From positions 1 to 36,770 of the forward strand of contig NZ_CALBSN010000158.1 of assembly GCF_937967675.1 (NCBI RefSeq): 36,770 bases of DNA. Reading direction: 5' to 3'. Shown in pieces: positions 25,344-32,938 of this stretch (position 1 is its first letter; every line of letters starts with the position of its first letter). Source of the stretch: an uncultured Flavobacterium sp. GTDB lineage: Bacteria; Bacteroidota; Bacteroidia; Flavobacteriales; Flavobacteriaceae. The position numbers were made by a program, and so were the translations under genes. The notes beneath the pieces are model-generated. The model was not told the DNA's origin. It ran no database searches and worked only from the letters and a program-made list of their open reading frames with translations.

Positions 25344-25718
25344 ATGAAAAAGTGTTTTGCTATAGTTTTACTTTCAATTTTCATGTGTGCTAACACATCA
25401 ATTGGGCAATTATTAAAATTTCCTAATCTTATTGAGCATTATGTTGATCATAAAAAGGTTAGTGGTTCAAATTCTATTTCATTTATCGATTACCTAGTTT
25501 TACATTATTCTAAAAACGTAGAAAACAATTTAGATCATCAAGATTTACCTTTTAAAACATTTGATACATCTACTTGTTCTTTATTTGTTTTTACCAACTT
25601 TAACTACCAAATTTCAGTTGTTAAATCTTGGGTTTCTACTCAAAAAATATTTTTATACAGTGAATCTTTTCAATCCAATTTAATTGATTCTATTTGGTTG
25701 CCTCCTAAGATTTTATAA
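25344..25718 (+). CDS. Small secreted protein leading the metal pump operon, unknown family
   Basis: The protein has 124 residues with a signal peptide (about 1-21, M-K-K-C-F-A-I through S-I-G-Q). The mature part starts near L-I-E-H-Y-V-D-H-K and continues S-F-I-D-Y-L-V-L-H-Y. Several His and Asp residues (H-Y-x-x-H, N-L-D-H-Q-D) could bind a metal ion, and one Cys lies in T-S-T-C-S-L. Related small proteins seem to precede CzcA-like pump genes in other Bacteroidetes, from memory. It is the first gene after the promoter at 25295, with the pump 85 bases later and no good promoter between them. A periplasmic metal chaperone or sensor for the pump is a reasonable guess, but no family is recognised. 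Confidence 0.75.
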   Translation: MKKCFAIVLLSIFMCANTSIGQLLKFPNLIEHYVDHKKVSGSNSISFIDYLVLHYSKNVENNLDHQDLPFKTFDTSTCSLFVFTNFNYQISVVKSWVSTQKIFLYSESFQSNLIDSIWLPPKIL

Positions 25719-25803
25719 TATTTTATTGAATACAGTTTCCGAATGGAAATAGTATAGTTTTATCTTTTTAGATACAATTCATTAATTATATTATAAAAAA
25801 AAA

Positions 25804-28800
25804 ATGTTAGAAAAAATTATTGCTTTTAGTTTAAGAAACAAGCTAATTGTTTTGTTGTTTACATTGGCTGTTTTTGGATTTGGATTATTCTCAGTTTTCC
25901 AAATTTCAATTGGAGCTGTTCCAGATGTAACCAATAATCAGGTTCAAGTTATAACCACATCACGAAATTTATCAACTCAAGATATCGAACAATATATCAC
26001 TTATCCAGTTGAAATAGAAATGGCGAATTTACCTAGTGTAAAAGAAATTCGCTCTATTTCAAAATTTGGATTATCGGTTGTAACCATTGTTTTTGAAGAC
26101 GAAATTGGTACGTATTTACCAAGACAATTAATAGCCGAAAAAATCAAAGCGGCTTCTGAAAAAATTCCTCAAGGATTTGGTACTCCAGAAATGGGACCAA
26201 TTACTACAGGATTGGGAGAAATTTATCAATATACTTTAGAAGTAAAACCCGAATTTAAAAATCAATATACCGTTACAGATTTACGAACTATTCAAGATTG
26301 GGTAGTGAAACGTCAATTATCTGGAATTAAAGGTGTTGTAGAAATTAATACATGGGGTGGCTATTTAAAACAATATGAAATTGCTATTCATCCAGCTAGT
26401 TTAAAAGCAATGAATATTACTACTTCTGATGTATTTACAGCATTGGAGAAAAATAACAGTATTGCTGGAGGTTCTTATATAGAAAAAACGAATGAAAGTT
26501 ATTTCATTCGTGGTGAAGGAAAAGTTAATTCTATTGAAGATATCCAAAATATTGTGGTAAAAAACGATTTTGGTACTCCAATTTATATCAAGGATGTCGC
26601 TCAAGTACAATTCGGTCATGCTAATCGTTTTGGTGCTATAACTGGAAATGGAGAAGGAGAAAAGGTGTTAGGTCAAGTAATGATGCTAAAAAATGCTAAT
26701 TCAAAACAAGTAATTGATGATGTAAAACACAGAATAGCAGAAATTGAAAAATCATTACCTGATGGTGTTTATATTAATGGTTTTCTTGAACGAAGTGAAT
26801 TAGTAGGAAAAACAACTTTTACAGTAGCTGAAAATTTAATTTTAGGCTGTTTAATTGTAATTTTTGTTGTAGTTCTTTTGTTAGGTAATTGGCGTTCAGG
26901 ATTAGTGGTAGCTTCTGTTATTCCACTATGTTTGCTTTTTGCTATTACTTTCATGAATATTTTTAAAATCGATGCTAACTTAATGAGTTTAGGAGCAATC
27001 GATTTTGGTATTATTATCGATGGTGCTGTAATTATTGTAGAGTTTATCGCTTTTCAAATTGTTAGTAAATCTACTCATTTAGTAGGTTTAAGTAAAAAGG
27101 AACGTCAAGAAGAAATCGATCAAATTACGTATAAAAGTGCTTCTAAAATGATGAATTCGGCCGTTTTTGGGCAATTGATTATTTTAATCGTTTTTATTCC
27201 TATTTTATCACTTTCTGGAGTAGAAGGAAAAATGTTCAAACCTATGGCAATGACCTTCAGTTTTGCATTATTAGGCGCTATGCTTTTTTGCTTTACTTAT
27301 GTTCCAGTGGCAGCTTCATTGTTTTTAAAACCACAAGAAGAAAATCCAAATTCGTTTTCAAATCGATTAATTAACAAGCTGAATTCTTGGTATTTACCAG
27401 TTATTAAATGGGCGTTACAAAACACTAAAAAAGTATTATCAGGTGCGGTTGCTATTTTGATTATCGCTGTGGCTTTGTTTTCAACTATGGGTGGTGAATT
27501 TATTCCTCAGTTAGATGAAGGTGATTTCGTTATCCAGCCCGTTCTCAAAACAGGAACTTCATTAAGTAAAACCATAGAAACCACAACTAAAATTGAAAAA
27601 ACAATTTTAAAAAATTTCCCTGAAGTAGAACAAGTGGTCAGTAGAATTGGAGCTGCTGAAGTTCCTACTGATCCAATGAGTATGGAAGAAAGCGATGTTA
27701 TTGTAAAATTGAAACCAAAATCAGAATGGGTTTCAGCTCATTCTAAAGATGAATTGGCTGATAAAATCAAAGCGGCAATTGAAAAACAAATTCCAAATAT
27801 GGAAATAGAGTTTACCCAACCTATCGAAATGCGTTTCAATGAATTGATTTCGGGTTCAAGATCAGATGTTGCAATTAAAGTTTTTGGAGAAGATTTGGAT
27901 ATTTTAGCTAAAAAGGCGCATGAAATTGAGAAAGCCATTCGTAATGTTGAAGGTGCTTCCGATATTATTATTGAAAAAACAGAAGGTTTACCTCAAATGT
28001 TTGTGCAATACGACAGAAGTAAAATCGCTCGTTATGGTTTAAATATTGCCGATTTAAACGAAATGATTGCTTTAGGTTTTGCAGGTAAAGTAGTTGGAAA
28101 TGTTTTTGAAGGCGAAAAACGTTTCGATATGGTAATTCGTTTGAATCAAACAAACAGAACGGATATTGAAGATTTACGAAATTTATATGTTTCAATTCCT
28201 AATGGTGAACAAATTCCTTTACGTGAATTAGCCAATATTACCTATACGGAAGGACCAGCAAAAATATCTCGTGATAATACCAACAGAAGAATCGTAGTTG
28301 GAATTAATGTTAGAAATCGAGATTTACAAAGTGTAGTAGATGATGTGAAAAAAATCATCAATTCAAAAATAAATTTACCACCAGGATATAGAGTAACATA
28401 TGGAGGACAATTTGAAAATTTAGAAAGTGCTAAAGCAAGATTATTAATTGCTGTTCCAATCGCTTTATTCTTGATTTTTATTATGTTGCATTTCGCGTTC
28501 GGTTCTATTAAAGAAGCTATGATGGTGTATACAGCTATTCCACTATCGGCAGTTGGTGGTGTTTTATTTCTTTGGTTGCGCGATTTACCTTTTAGTATTT
28601 CAGCCGGAGTAGGATTTATTGCACTTTTTGGTATTGCGGTATTAAACGGAATTGTATTAATAGAGCATTTTAAAGAATTAAAACATAGTGGAAAATTTAC
28701 CGATATGAATGAATTAATCTTAAAAGGAACAACAGACAGACTTCGCCCTGTTTTATTAACAGCTGCAGCCGCTGCACTAGGATTTTTACCTATGGCAATT

Positions 28801-30141
28801 TCTTCAGGAGCAGGTGCAGAAGTGCAACGCCCATTAGCAACGGTAGTTATTGGAGGATTAATAACCGCTACACTTTTAACTTTAATTGTATTACCAATCT
28901 TGTTCAAAATATATGATGAAAAAGAAGAGAAAAAATTAAAATTTAAAAATATTAAGCTAACTACTCACATCATAATTTTATTCTTTGGTACTACATTATC
29001 ATATGGTCAAGAAAAGAATACAGAATTAGATAGTTTGGTTTCTAATGCTTTAAATAACAATGCAAGTATCAAATCAGGTCAGTTGCAAGTGGATAAAGCT
29101 AAAGCAGCTACAAAACTTGCTTATGATTTTAATAAAACCAATGTTTACTATAGTTATGACCAAAATAACTTAGCACTAAATAATTTGCCTTTAAAAGTTT
29201 TTGGAGCCCAACAATCCTTTTCTTTTCCAACAGTATATGGAAGTCAACGTAAAGTTTACAACGCGGAATACGAAAAAGAACAAGCTGGATTTGAAATTCA
29301 AAAAAACAAACTAACTATCGAAATTTCTAAGGTATATTATGAAATTGTATATCTTAATAATCAAGAGAAATTATATCGTTATTTAGATAGTTTGTATCAA
29401 AATTTTTCAAAAGCAAGCAATAGAAGATTTGAGTTAGGTGAAACTAATTATTTGGAAAAAATTACTGCAGAAGCCAAGTTTAGACAAATCAGAACGAAAT
29501 TATCGCAAATAGATAAAGCAAAATTAGCACAACTCGAATTGTTACAATCACTTGTTCAATTAGATAAAAAAATAGCGGTAACATTAGCTGAATTAAAACC
29601 AATAAATAATTTAAGTGTTAATTCAAGTAAAAATTTGTACTATAATTATTTAGAGACATTTACAAAAAAATATAAAGCTAATGAAAGTTTACAAAAACAA
29701 AATTGGTTACCTGATATTAACCTTGAATATTTCCAAGGAAAAAACACTGGACTTTCACAATCTTTATATGGATTTCAAGTTGGTTTAGCTGTTCCGATTT
29801 TATTTAATGGAAACATTGCAAAATCTAAAGTAGCTAAATTAGAATCTCAAGCTTGGGAACAACAAAAGAAAAACGAAGAAACGAAAATTGAGGCTTATAT
29901 CAATCAAAAAAATAATGAGTTAATCCAATTTCAACAAGCGATAGATTATTACAAGCAATACGGAAAAAAAGTATCGGATGAAATCATCAAAGTTGCCAAT
30001 AATAGCTATAAACAAGGAGAAATAGACTTTTTTCAATATATCTTAAGTTTAGAAAATGCCGCCACAATTCAAGTGGAATATTTAGATGCTGTTATTCAAT
30101 ACAACAAAACACAATTAGATTTACAATACATTAATTTTTAA
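25804..30141 (+). CDS. CzcA-type heavy-metal RND pump fused to a TolC-like outer-membrane factor
   Basis: The protein has 1445 residues. Residues 1-1035 are an HME-family RND proton antiporter with 12 transmembrane helices. The helix-4 signature D400-F-G-x3-D406-G-A-x3-V-E413 fits divalent-cation pumps (Zn, Co, Cd, Ni) rather than CusA-type Cu(I)/Ag(I) pumps in the established HME scheme. Residues about 1070-1445 are an outer-membrane efflux (OEP/TolC) domain with long coiled coils. Between them lies a basic then hydrophobic stretch (about 1043-1068, ending L-S-Y-G-Q) that looks like a signal peptide kept inside the fusion. The frame is continuous and I see no ATG just before this stretch. 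Such fusions are known in Bacteroidetes. The adaptor gene follows after 10 bases. Confidence 0.94.
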   Translation: MLEKIIAFSLRNKLIVLLFTLAVFGFGLFSVFQISIGAVPDVTNNQVQVITTSRNLSTQDIEQYITYPVEIEMANLPSVKEIRSISKFGLSVVTIVFEDEIGTYLPRQLIAEKIKAASEKIPQGFGTPEMGPITTGLGEIYQYTLEVKPEFKNQYTVTDLRTIQDWVVKRQLSGIKGVVEINTWGGYLKQYEIAIHPASLKAMNITTSDVFTALEKNNSIAGGSYIEKTNESYFIRGEGKVNSIEDIQNIVVKNDFGTPIYIKDVAQVQFGHANRFGAITGNGEGEKVLGQVMMLKNANSKQVIDDVKHRIAEIEKSLPDGVYINGFLERSELVGKTTFTVAENLILGCLIVIFVVVLLLGNWRSGLVVASVIPLCLLFAITFMNIFKIDANLMSLGAIDFGIIIDGAVIIVEFIAFQIVSKSTHLVGLSKKERQEEIDQITYKSASKMMNSAVFGQLIILIVFIPILSLSGVEGKMFKPMAMTFSFALLGAMLFCFTYVPVAASLFLKPQEENPNSFSNRLINKLNSWYLPVIKWALQNTKKVLSGAVAILIIAVALFSTMGGEFIPQLDEGDFVIQPVLKTGTSLSKTIETTTKIEKTILKNFPEVEQVVSRIGAAEVPTDPMSMEESDVIVKLKPKSEWVSAHSKDELADKIKAAIEKQIPNMEIEFTQPIEMRFNELISGSRSDVAIKVFGEDLDILAKKAHEIEKAIRNVEGASDIIIEKTEGLPQMFVQYDRSKIARYGLNIADLNEMIALGFAGKVVGNVFEGEKRFDMVIRLNQTNRTDIEDLRNLYVSIPNGEQIPLRELANITYTEGPAKISRDNTNRRIVVGINVRNRDLQSVVDDVKKIINSKINLPPGYRVTYGGQFENLESAKARLLIAVPIALFLIFIMLHFAFGSIKEAMMVYTAIPLSAVGGVLFLWLRDLPFSISAGVGFIALFGIAVLNGIVLIEHFKELKHSGKFTDMNELILKGTTDRLRPVLLTAAAAALGFLPMAISSGAGAEVQRPLATVVIGGLITATLLTLIVLPILFKIYDEKEEKKLKFKNIKLTTHIIILFFGTTLSYGQEKNTELDSLVSNALNNNASIKSGQLQVDKAKAATKLAYDFNKTNVYYSYDQNNLALNNLPLKVFGAQQSFSFPTVYGSQRKVYNAEYEKEQAGFEIQKNKLTIEISKVYYEIVYLNNQEKLYRYLDSLYQNFSKASNRRFELGETNYLEKITAEAKFRQIRTKLSQIDKAKLAQLELLQSLVQLDKKIAVTLAELKPINNLSVNSSKNLYYNYLETFTKKYKANESLQKQNWLPDINLEYFQGKNTGLSQSLYGFQVGLAVPILFNGNIAKSKVAKLESQAWEQQKKNEETKIEAYINQKNNELIQFQQAIDYYKQYGKKVSDEIIKVANNSYKQGEIDFFQYILSLENAATIQVEYLDAVIQYNKTQLDLQYINF

Positions 30142-30151
30142 TCATCAAACA

Positions 30152-31270
30152 ATGAAAAATATATTCAAATTAATCGCCTTATTTGCTGTAATTACTTCAT
30201 GTAAAAACGAAGTAGTGGAAGAACCACAGAAAGAAGACGGTTTAATTACAGTAACAAAAGAACAATTTCAATCTACCAAAATGCTTGTTGCTTCTCCAAC
30301 AACACAAGATTTTAATGTAACTATTAAATCTTCTGGAAAAATTGATGTTCCGCCTCAGTATAAAGCTAAAATCACTCCTTTTATTGGTGGTTATGTAAAA
30401 TCAACTTCTTTGTTAGTTGGAGATAAAGTAAGAAAAGGTCAAGTTGTAATTACCCTTGAAAACACAGAATATCTAGATATTCAAAAAGATTATGTTGAAG
30501 TAGCCGAACAAATTAACTATTTAAAATCGGAATTTGAGCGTCAGAAAACGTTGTACAATGAAAAAATCACTTCGCAAAAAAATTATTTAAAAGCGGAAAG
30601 TGATTATCGTCAAGCAAAAGGAATGTATCAAGGTTTACGCGAAAAATTATTGCTTTTAAATATCAATCCAACTAATGTTGAGAAAGGTAAATTTACTTCT
30701 GTTATAGCATTATCTTCACCAATTTCAGGAGATGTTACCGTTTTAAATGCCAATGTTGGAATGTTTATGTCGCCTTCAGATATAATAATGGAAATTGTAG
30801 ATACCAACTATTTACACTTAAATTTAAGCATCTTTGAAAAAGATATATTGCATGTTAAATCAGGACAATCTATTAATTTCACTATACCAGAAGCTAGTAA
30901 AGATATTTTTACATCTAAAGTACAATTGGTTGGAAAATCAATTGAAAATAAAGACCGAACCATTTCAGTTTTCGGAACTTTAAATCCTGCAGACAAATCA
31001 AAATTATTATCAGGAATGTTTGTAGAAGCCAATATTATTATTGATTCTAAAAAAGGATTAGGTATTCCAAATGATGCTTTAATTACAGAAGACAATAAAA
31101 ATTTCGTACTTTTATTACAACAAAATAGAAATGACGGAAGTTATGTTTTTAAGAAAACACTAGTAAATATTGGTGAAAAAACAGAACAGTTTGTTGAAAT
31201 TTTACCTAACGAAAGTATTAATGAAAGCTCTAAATTATTAACCAAAGGAGTTTTCGATTTAACTAATTAA
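30152..31270 (+). CDS. RND efflux periplasmic adaptor lipoprotein (CzcB/CusB-like)
   Basis: A 372-residue membrane-fusion protein that links the inner-membrane pump to the outer-membrane channel. The lipoprotein signal ends V-I-T-S-C17. It has a barrel-sandwich half-motif (about 65-115, G-D-K-V-R-K-G-Q-V-V), a helical hairpin (about 115-180, Q-K-D-Y through L-L-L-L-N-I), the second lipoyl half around S-P-I-S-G-D-V-T-V, and a beta-barrel domain with G-I-P-N-D-A-L-I near the end. It has no His- or Met-rich N-terminal metal-binding extension beyond a few acidic residues (E-E-P-Q-K-E-D). It directly follows the pump gene and belongs to the same operon. Confidence 0.93.
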   Translation: MKNIFKLIALFAVITSCKNEVVEEPQKEDGLITVTKEQFQSTKMLVASPTTQDFNVTIKSSGKIDVPPQYKAKITPFIGGYVKSTSLLVGDKVRKGQVVITLENTEYLDIQKDYVEVAEQINYLKSEFERQKTLYNEKITSQKNYLKAESDYRQAKGMYQGLREKLLLLNINPTNVEKGKFTSVIALSSPISGDVTVLNANVGMFMSPSDIIMEIVDTNYLHLNLSIFEKDILHVKSGQSINFTIPEASKDIFTSKVQLVGKSIENKDRTISVFGTLNPADKSKLLSGMFVEANIIIDSKKGLGIPNDALITEDNKNFVLLLQQNRNDGSYVFKKTLVNIGEKTEQFVEILPNESINESSKLLTKGVFDLTN

Positions 31271-31283
31271 AAAACAAAAAATC

Positions 31284-31787
31284 ATGAACGACGCACATTT
31301 ACACATGGTAGTAAACCATTTTCCAATTATTGGGACAATTTTTGGATTAGGAATCTTAATTGCGGGTATTTTTTTTAAAAACAGCGTAATAAAAAATGTA
31401 GCATACGTAATATTCGTAGTAGCCGCAATTTTTAGTGCCGTAAGTATGGCTACTGGAGAAGGAGCCGAGGAAATTGCAGAAAAATTACCTTCAGTAACCG
31501 ATCAAATTATTCATGAGCATGAAGAAATGGCTGAGAAATTAGCTGTCGTTTTATATGCACTGGGTATAGTTTCACTTATCGGATTGTATTTAAATTTTAA
31601 AAATCATGCAAAAGCCAATTTGATTTCTTACTTGGCTGTTTTAATTGCAATTGTAGGAGTATTTTTAGGGAAACAAACAGGTACAACAGGTGGCGAAATT
31701 CGTCACACTGAAATTCGTGAAAATACTAATATTGGTAATGCTTCGGAGACAAATAGCGAACAAGAATCACATGACGACGATCATTAA
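31284..31787 (+). CDS. His-rich four-helix membrane protein (DUF2231-like)
   Basis: The protein has 167 residues with four predicted transmembrane helices (about 12-30, 38-55, 85-101 and 110-127). It opens with H-L-H-M-V-V-N-H-F-P, which resembles the H-P-x-x-V-H-F-P start of DUF2231 proteins. A His/Glu loop follows (I-I-H-E-H-E-E-M-A-E-K), and the C-terminal tail is polar and ends S-H-D-D-D-H. The histidines could bind metal or heme. It is the last gene of the pump operon, 13 bases after the adaptor, so a role in metal handling is likely. The family link is by motif only. Confidence 0.75.
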   Translation: MNDAHLHMVVNHFPIIGTIFGLGILIAGIFFKNSVIKNVAYVIFVVAAIFSAVSMATGEGAEEIAEKLPSVTDQIIHEHEEMAEKLAVVLYALGIVSLIGLYLNFKNHAKANLISYLAVLIAIVGVFLGKQTGTTGGEIRHTEIRENTNIGNASETNSEQESHDDDH

Positions 31788-31813
31788 ACAAAATATAAAA
31801 TTTATAAAACATT

Positions 31814-31845
31814 TTGTTTATTCGAAAATTAAGTTGTTAACTTTG
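31814..31845 (+). promoter_or_regulatory. Promoter of the histidine operon
   Basis: TTG at 31814-31816 and TAACTTTG at 31838-31845 are 21 bases apart, matching the Bacteroidetes promoter consensus TTG-N17-23-TAnnTTTG. Transcription should start near 31850-31853, about 18 bases before the leader-peptide ATG. The -7 box lies in the perfect 18-bp palindrome TTAACTTTGCAAAGTTAA (31837-31854), which could also be a protein-binding site. Confidence 0.65.
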
Positions 31846-31869
31846 CAAAGTTAAATAATAAAAGAAATT

Positions 31870-31920
31870 ATGTTTTTAAATCAATTACATCATCATCATA
31901 CCTCCGCTCAAGCGAAGTAA
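31870..31920 (+). CDS. hisL: Histidine operon leader peptide
   Basis: This is a 16-codon open frame, MFLNQLHHHHTSAQAK. Four consecutive CAT (His) codons lie at 31888-31899. It lies downstream of a good promoter, upstream of an intrinsic terminator and of hisG, and out of contact with any other gene. This is the classic arrangement for ribosome-mediated attenuation: when charged His-tRNA is scarce, the ribosome stalls on the His codons and an antiterminator can form. When it is plentiful, the ribosome reaches the stop at 31918 and covers the antiterminator's 5' arm. There is no clear ribosome-binding site beyond an AAAGAAATT stretch, which is usual in this group. Confidence 0.87.
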   Translation: MFLNQLHHHHTSAQAK

Positions 31921-31935
31921 TGATGCTATGTAATT
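31883..31935 (+). promoter_or_regulatory. His attenuator: pause-type hairpin over the His codons
   Basis: AATTACAT (31883-31890) pairs perfectly with ATGTAATT (31928-31935). Inside it, CATCAT of the His codons can pair with ATGATG (31920-31925). This hairpin includes the His codons and the leader stop, like the 1:2 pause hairpin of enterobacterial his attenuators. It would form in the RNA before the first ribosome arrives. Confidence 0.6.
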
Positions 31936-31964
31936 AATCCATATAAATCAGAAACCCGTTTGAG
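31907..31964 (+). promoter_or_regulatory. His attenuator: predicted antiterminator pairing
   Basis: CTCAAGCG (31907-31914), in the last codons of the leader frame, can pair with CGTTTGAG (31957-31964), with one G-U pair. The second segment is also the inner part of the terminator's left arm. The heptamer TCAAGCG occurs identically at 31908-31914 and in the terminator's right arm at 31969-31975, so the two copies compete for the same partner. A ribosome stalled at the His codons would leave the first copy free. Confidence 0.6.
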
Positions 31965-31983
31965 TACATCAAGCGGGTTTTTT
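31952..31983 (+). terminator. His attenuator: intrinsic terminator before hisG
   Basis: The left arm AAACCCGTTTGA (31952-31963) and right arm TCAAGCGGGTTT (31969-31980) form a 12-bp stem with one G-U pair and a five-base loop (GTACA). The run of T at 31978-31983 follows. It is 62 bases before the hisG start. It is the strongest terminator-like structure I see in the window. Confidence 0.87.
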
Positions 31984-32045
31984 GTTGGTAAGCATTTTTT
32001 AAAAATCTTCTTGGTGTACTCATTTTAAAATTAAATAAAATTAAA

Positions 32046-32903
32046 ATGAACACGTTAAAAATTGCTATTCAAAAATCAGGTCGCCTTCACGATGAAAGTA
32101 TCCAAATCTTAAAAGATTGTGGAATTTCTGTGTATAATGGTAATGACCAACTCAAAGTTACCGCTTCCAATTTTCCTCTAGAAGTGTACTATTTACGAAA
32201 TTCAGATATTCCACAATATTTGATTGATGGTGTAGTTGATATTGCGATTGTAGGCGATAATCTTTTAGTTGAAAAAGGCCAAAACATTGAAATCGCTGAG
32301 AAATTAGGATTTTCAAAATGTAAAGTATCAGTAGCGGTTCCAAAGAGTTTCAACTACAATTCCATTCAAGATTTAAATGGATTACGAGTTGCAACTTCAT
32401 ATCCTAAAACGGTAATAGATTATTTTTCTTCTAAAGGAATTTCCGTAGACATTCACCAAATCTCAGGTTCGGTTGAAATTGCACCAAACATCGGACTTTC
32501 AGATGCGATTGTAGATATCGTTTCCAGTGGAAGCACCTTATTTAAAAACGGTCTAAAAGAAGTCGAAGTGATTTTAAAAAGTGAAGCTGTTTTAGCTGTT
32601 TCTCCACAAATTTCTGATGAAGCCAAACAAGTTTTAACCAAGTTACAATTCAGAATTCAATCGGTTTTACGTTCAAGAAAATCGAAATACATTTTAATGA
32701 ATGTACCCAATAATAAAATTTCAGAAATCAGTAAAATTCTTCCTGTATTGAAAAGTCCAACAGTTATGCCATTAGCCGAAGAAGGTTGGAGTAGTGTTCA
32801 CTCCGTAATTGATGAAGATAAATTTTGGGAAGTCATCGACCAATTAAAAGAAGCTGGAGCCGAAGGAATTTTGGTTTGCCCAATCGAGAAAATGGTCCTT
32901 TAA
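32046..32903 (+). CDS. hisG: ATP phosphoribosyltransferase, long form
   Basis: HisG joins ATP and PRPP to give phosphoribosyl-ATP, the committed and feedback-inhibited step of histidine synthesis. The 285-residue length and the C-terminal ACT-like regulatory domain (about 210-285, ending I-L-V-C-P-I-E-K-M) mark the long form, which works without HisZ. The catalytic part has K-S-G-R-L near the start, V-D-I-A-I-V-G-D-N and the PRPP loop D-I-V-S-S-G-S-T. It is the first structural gene after the attenuator and so controlled by it. Confidence 0.96.
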   Translation: MNTLKIAIQKSGRLHDESIQILKDCGISVYNGNDQLKVTASNFPLEVYYLRNSDIPQYLIDGVVDIAIVGDNLLVEKGQNIEIAEKLGFSKCKVSVAVPKSFNYNSIQDLNGLRVATSYPKTVIDYFSSKGISVDIHQISGSVEIAPNIGLSDAIVDIVSSGSTLFKNGLKEVEVILKSEAVLAVSPQISDEAKQVLTKLQFRIQSVLRSRKSKYILMNVPNNKISEISKILPVLKSPTVMPLAEEGWSSVHSVIDEDKFWEVIDQLKEAGAEGILVCPIEKMVL

Positions 32904-32910
32904 ATGAAAA

Positions 32911-32938
32911 TAGAGAATAGAATTTAGAATATAGACTT
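32911..32938 (+). repeat. Four heptamer direct repeats between hisG and hisD
   Basis: TAGAGAA, TAGAATT, TAGAATA and TAGACTT follow one another without gaps and end directly before the hisD ATG. Heptamer tandem arrays of this TAGAATT type are, as I recall, scattered in Flavobacterium intergenic regions. They may be leftover slippage products; no function is evident. Confidence 0.55.

Noticed and set aside
25736..25749. TTTCC-GAAT-GGAAA hairpin between the small protein and the pump gene
   Set aside because: A five-base stem with no following T-run is too weak for a terminator. It could trim messages but there is no evidence.
28242..28907. Long open frame on the minus strand (221 codons) opposite the metal pump gene
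   Set aside because: It lies wholly inside the pump gene, has a low-complexity translation rich in Asn, Ile and Lys with no family motif, and no promoter. It is a shadow of the conserved RND coding strand.
31786..31819. AAACAAAAT/ATTTTGTTT inverted repeat after the pump operon as a terminator
   Set aside because: The stem is nearly all A-T with a 16-base loop and no T-run after it, and it overlaps the his promoter -33 element. Termination there is not supported.
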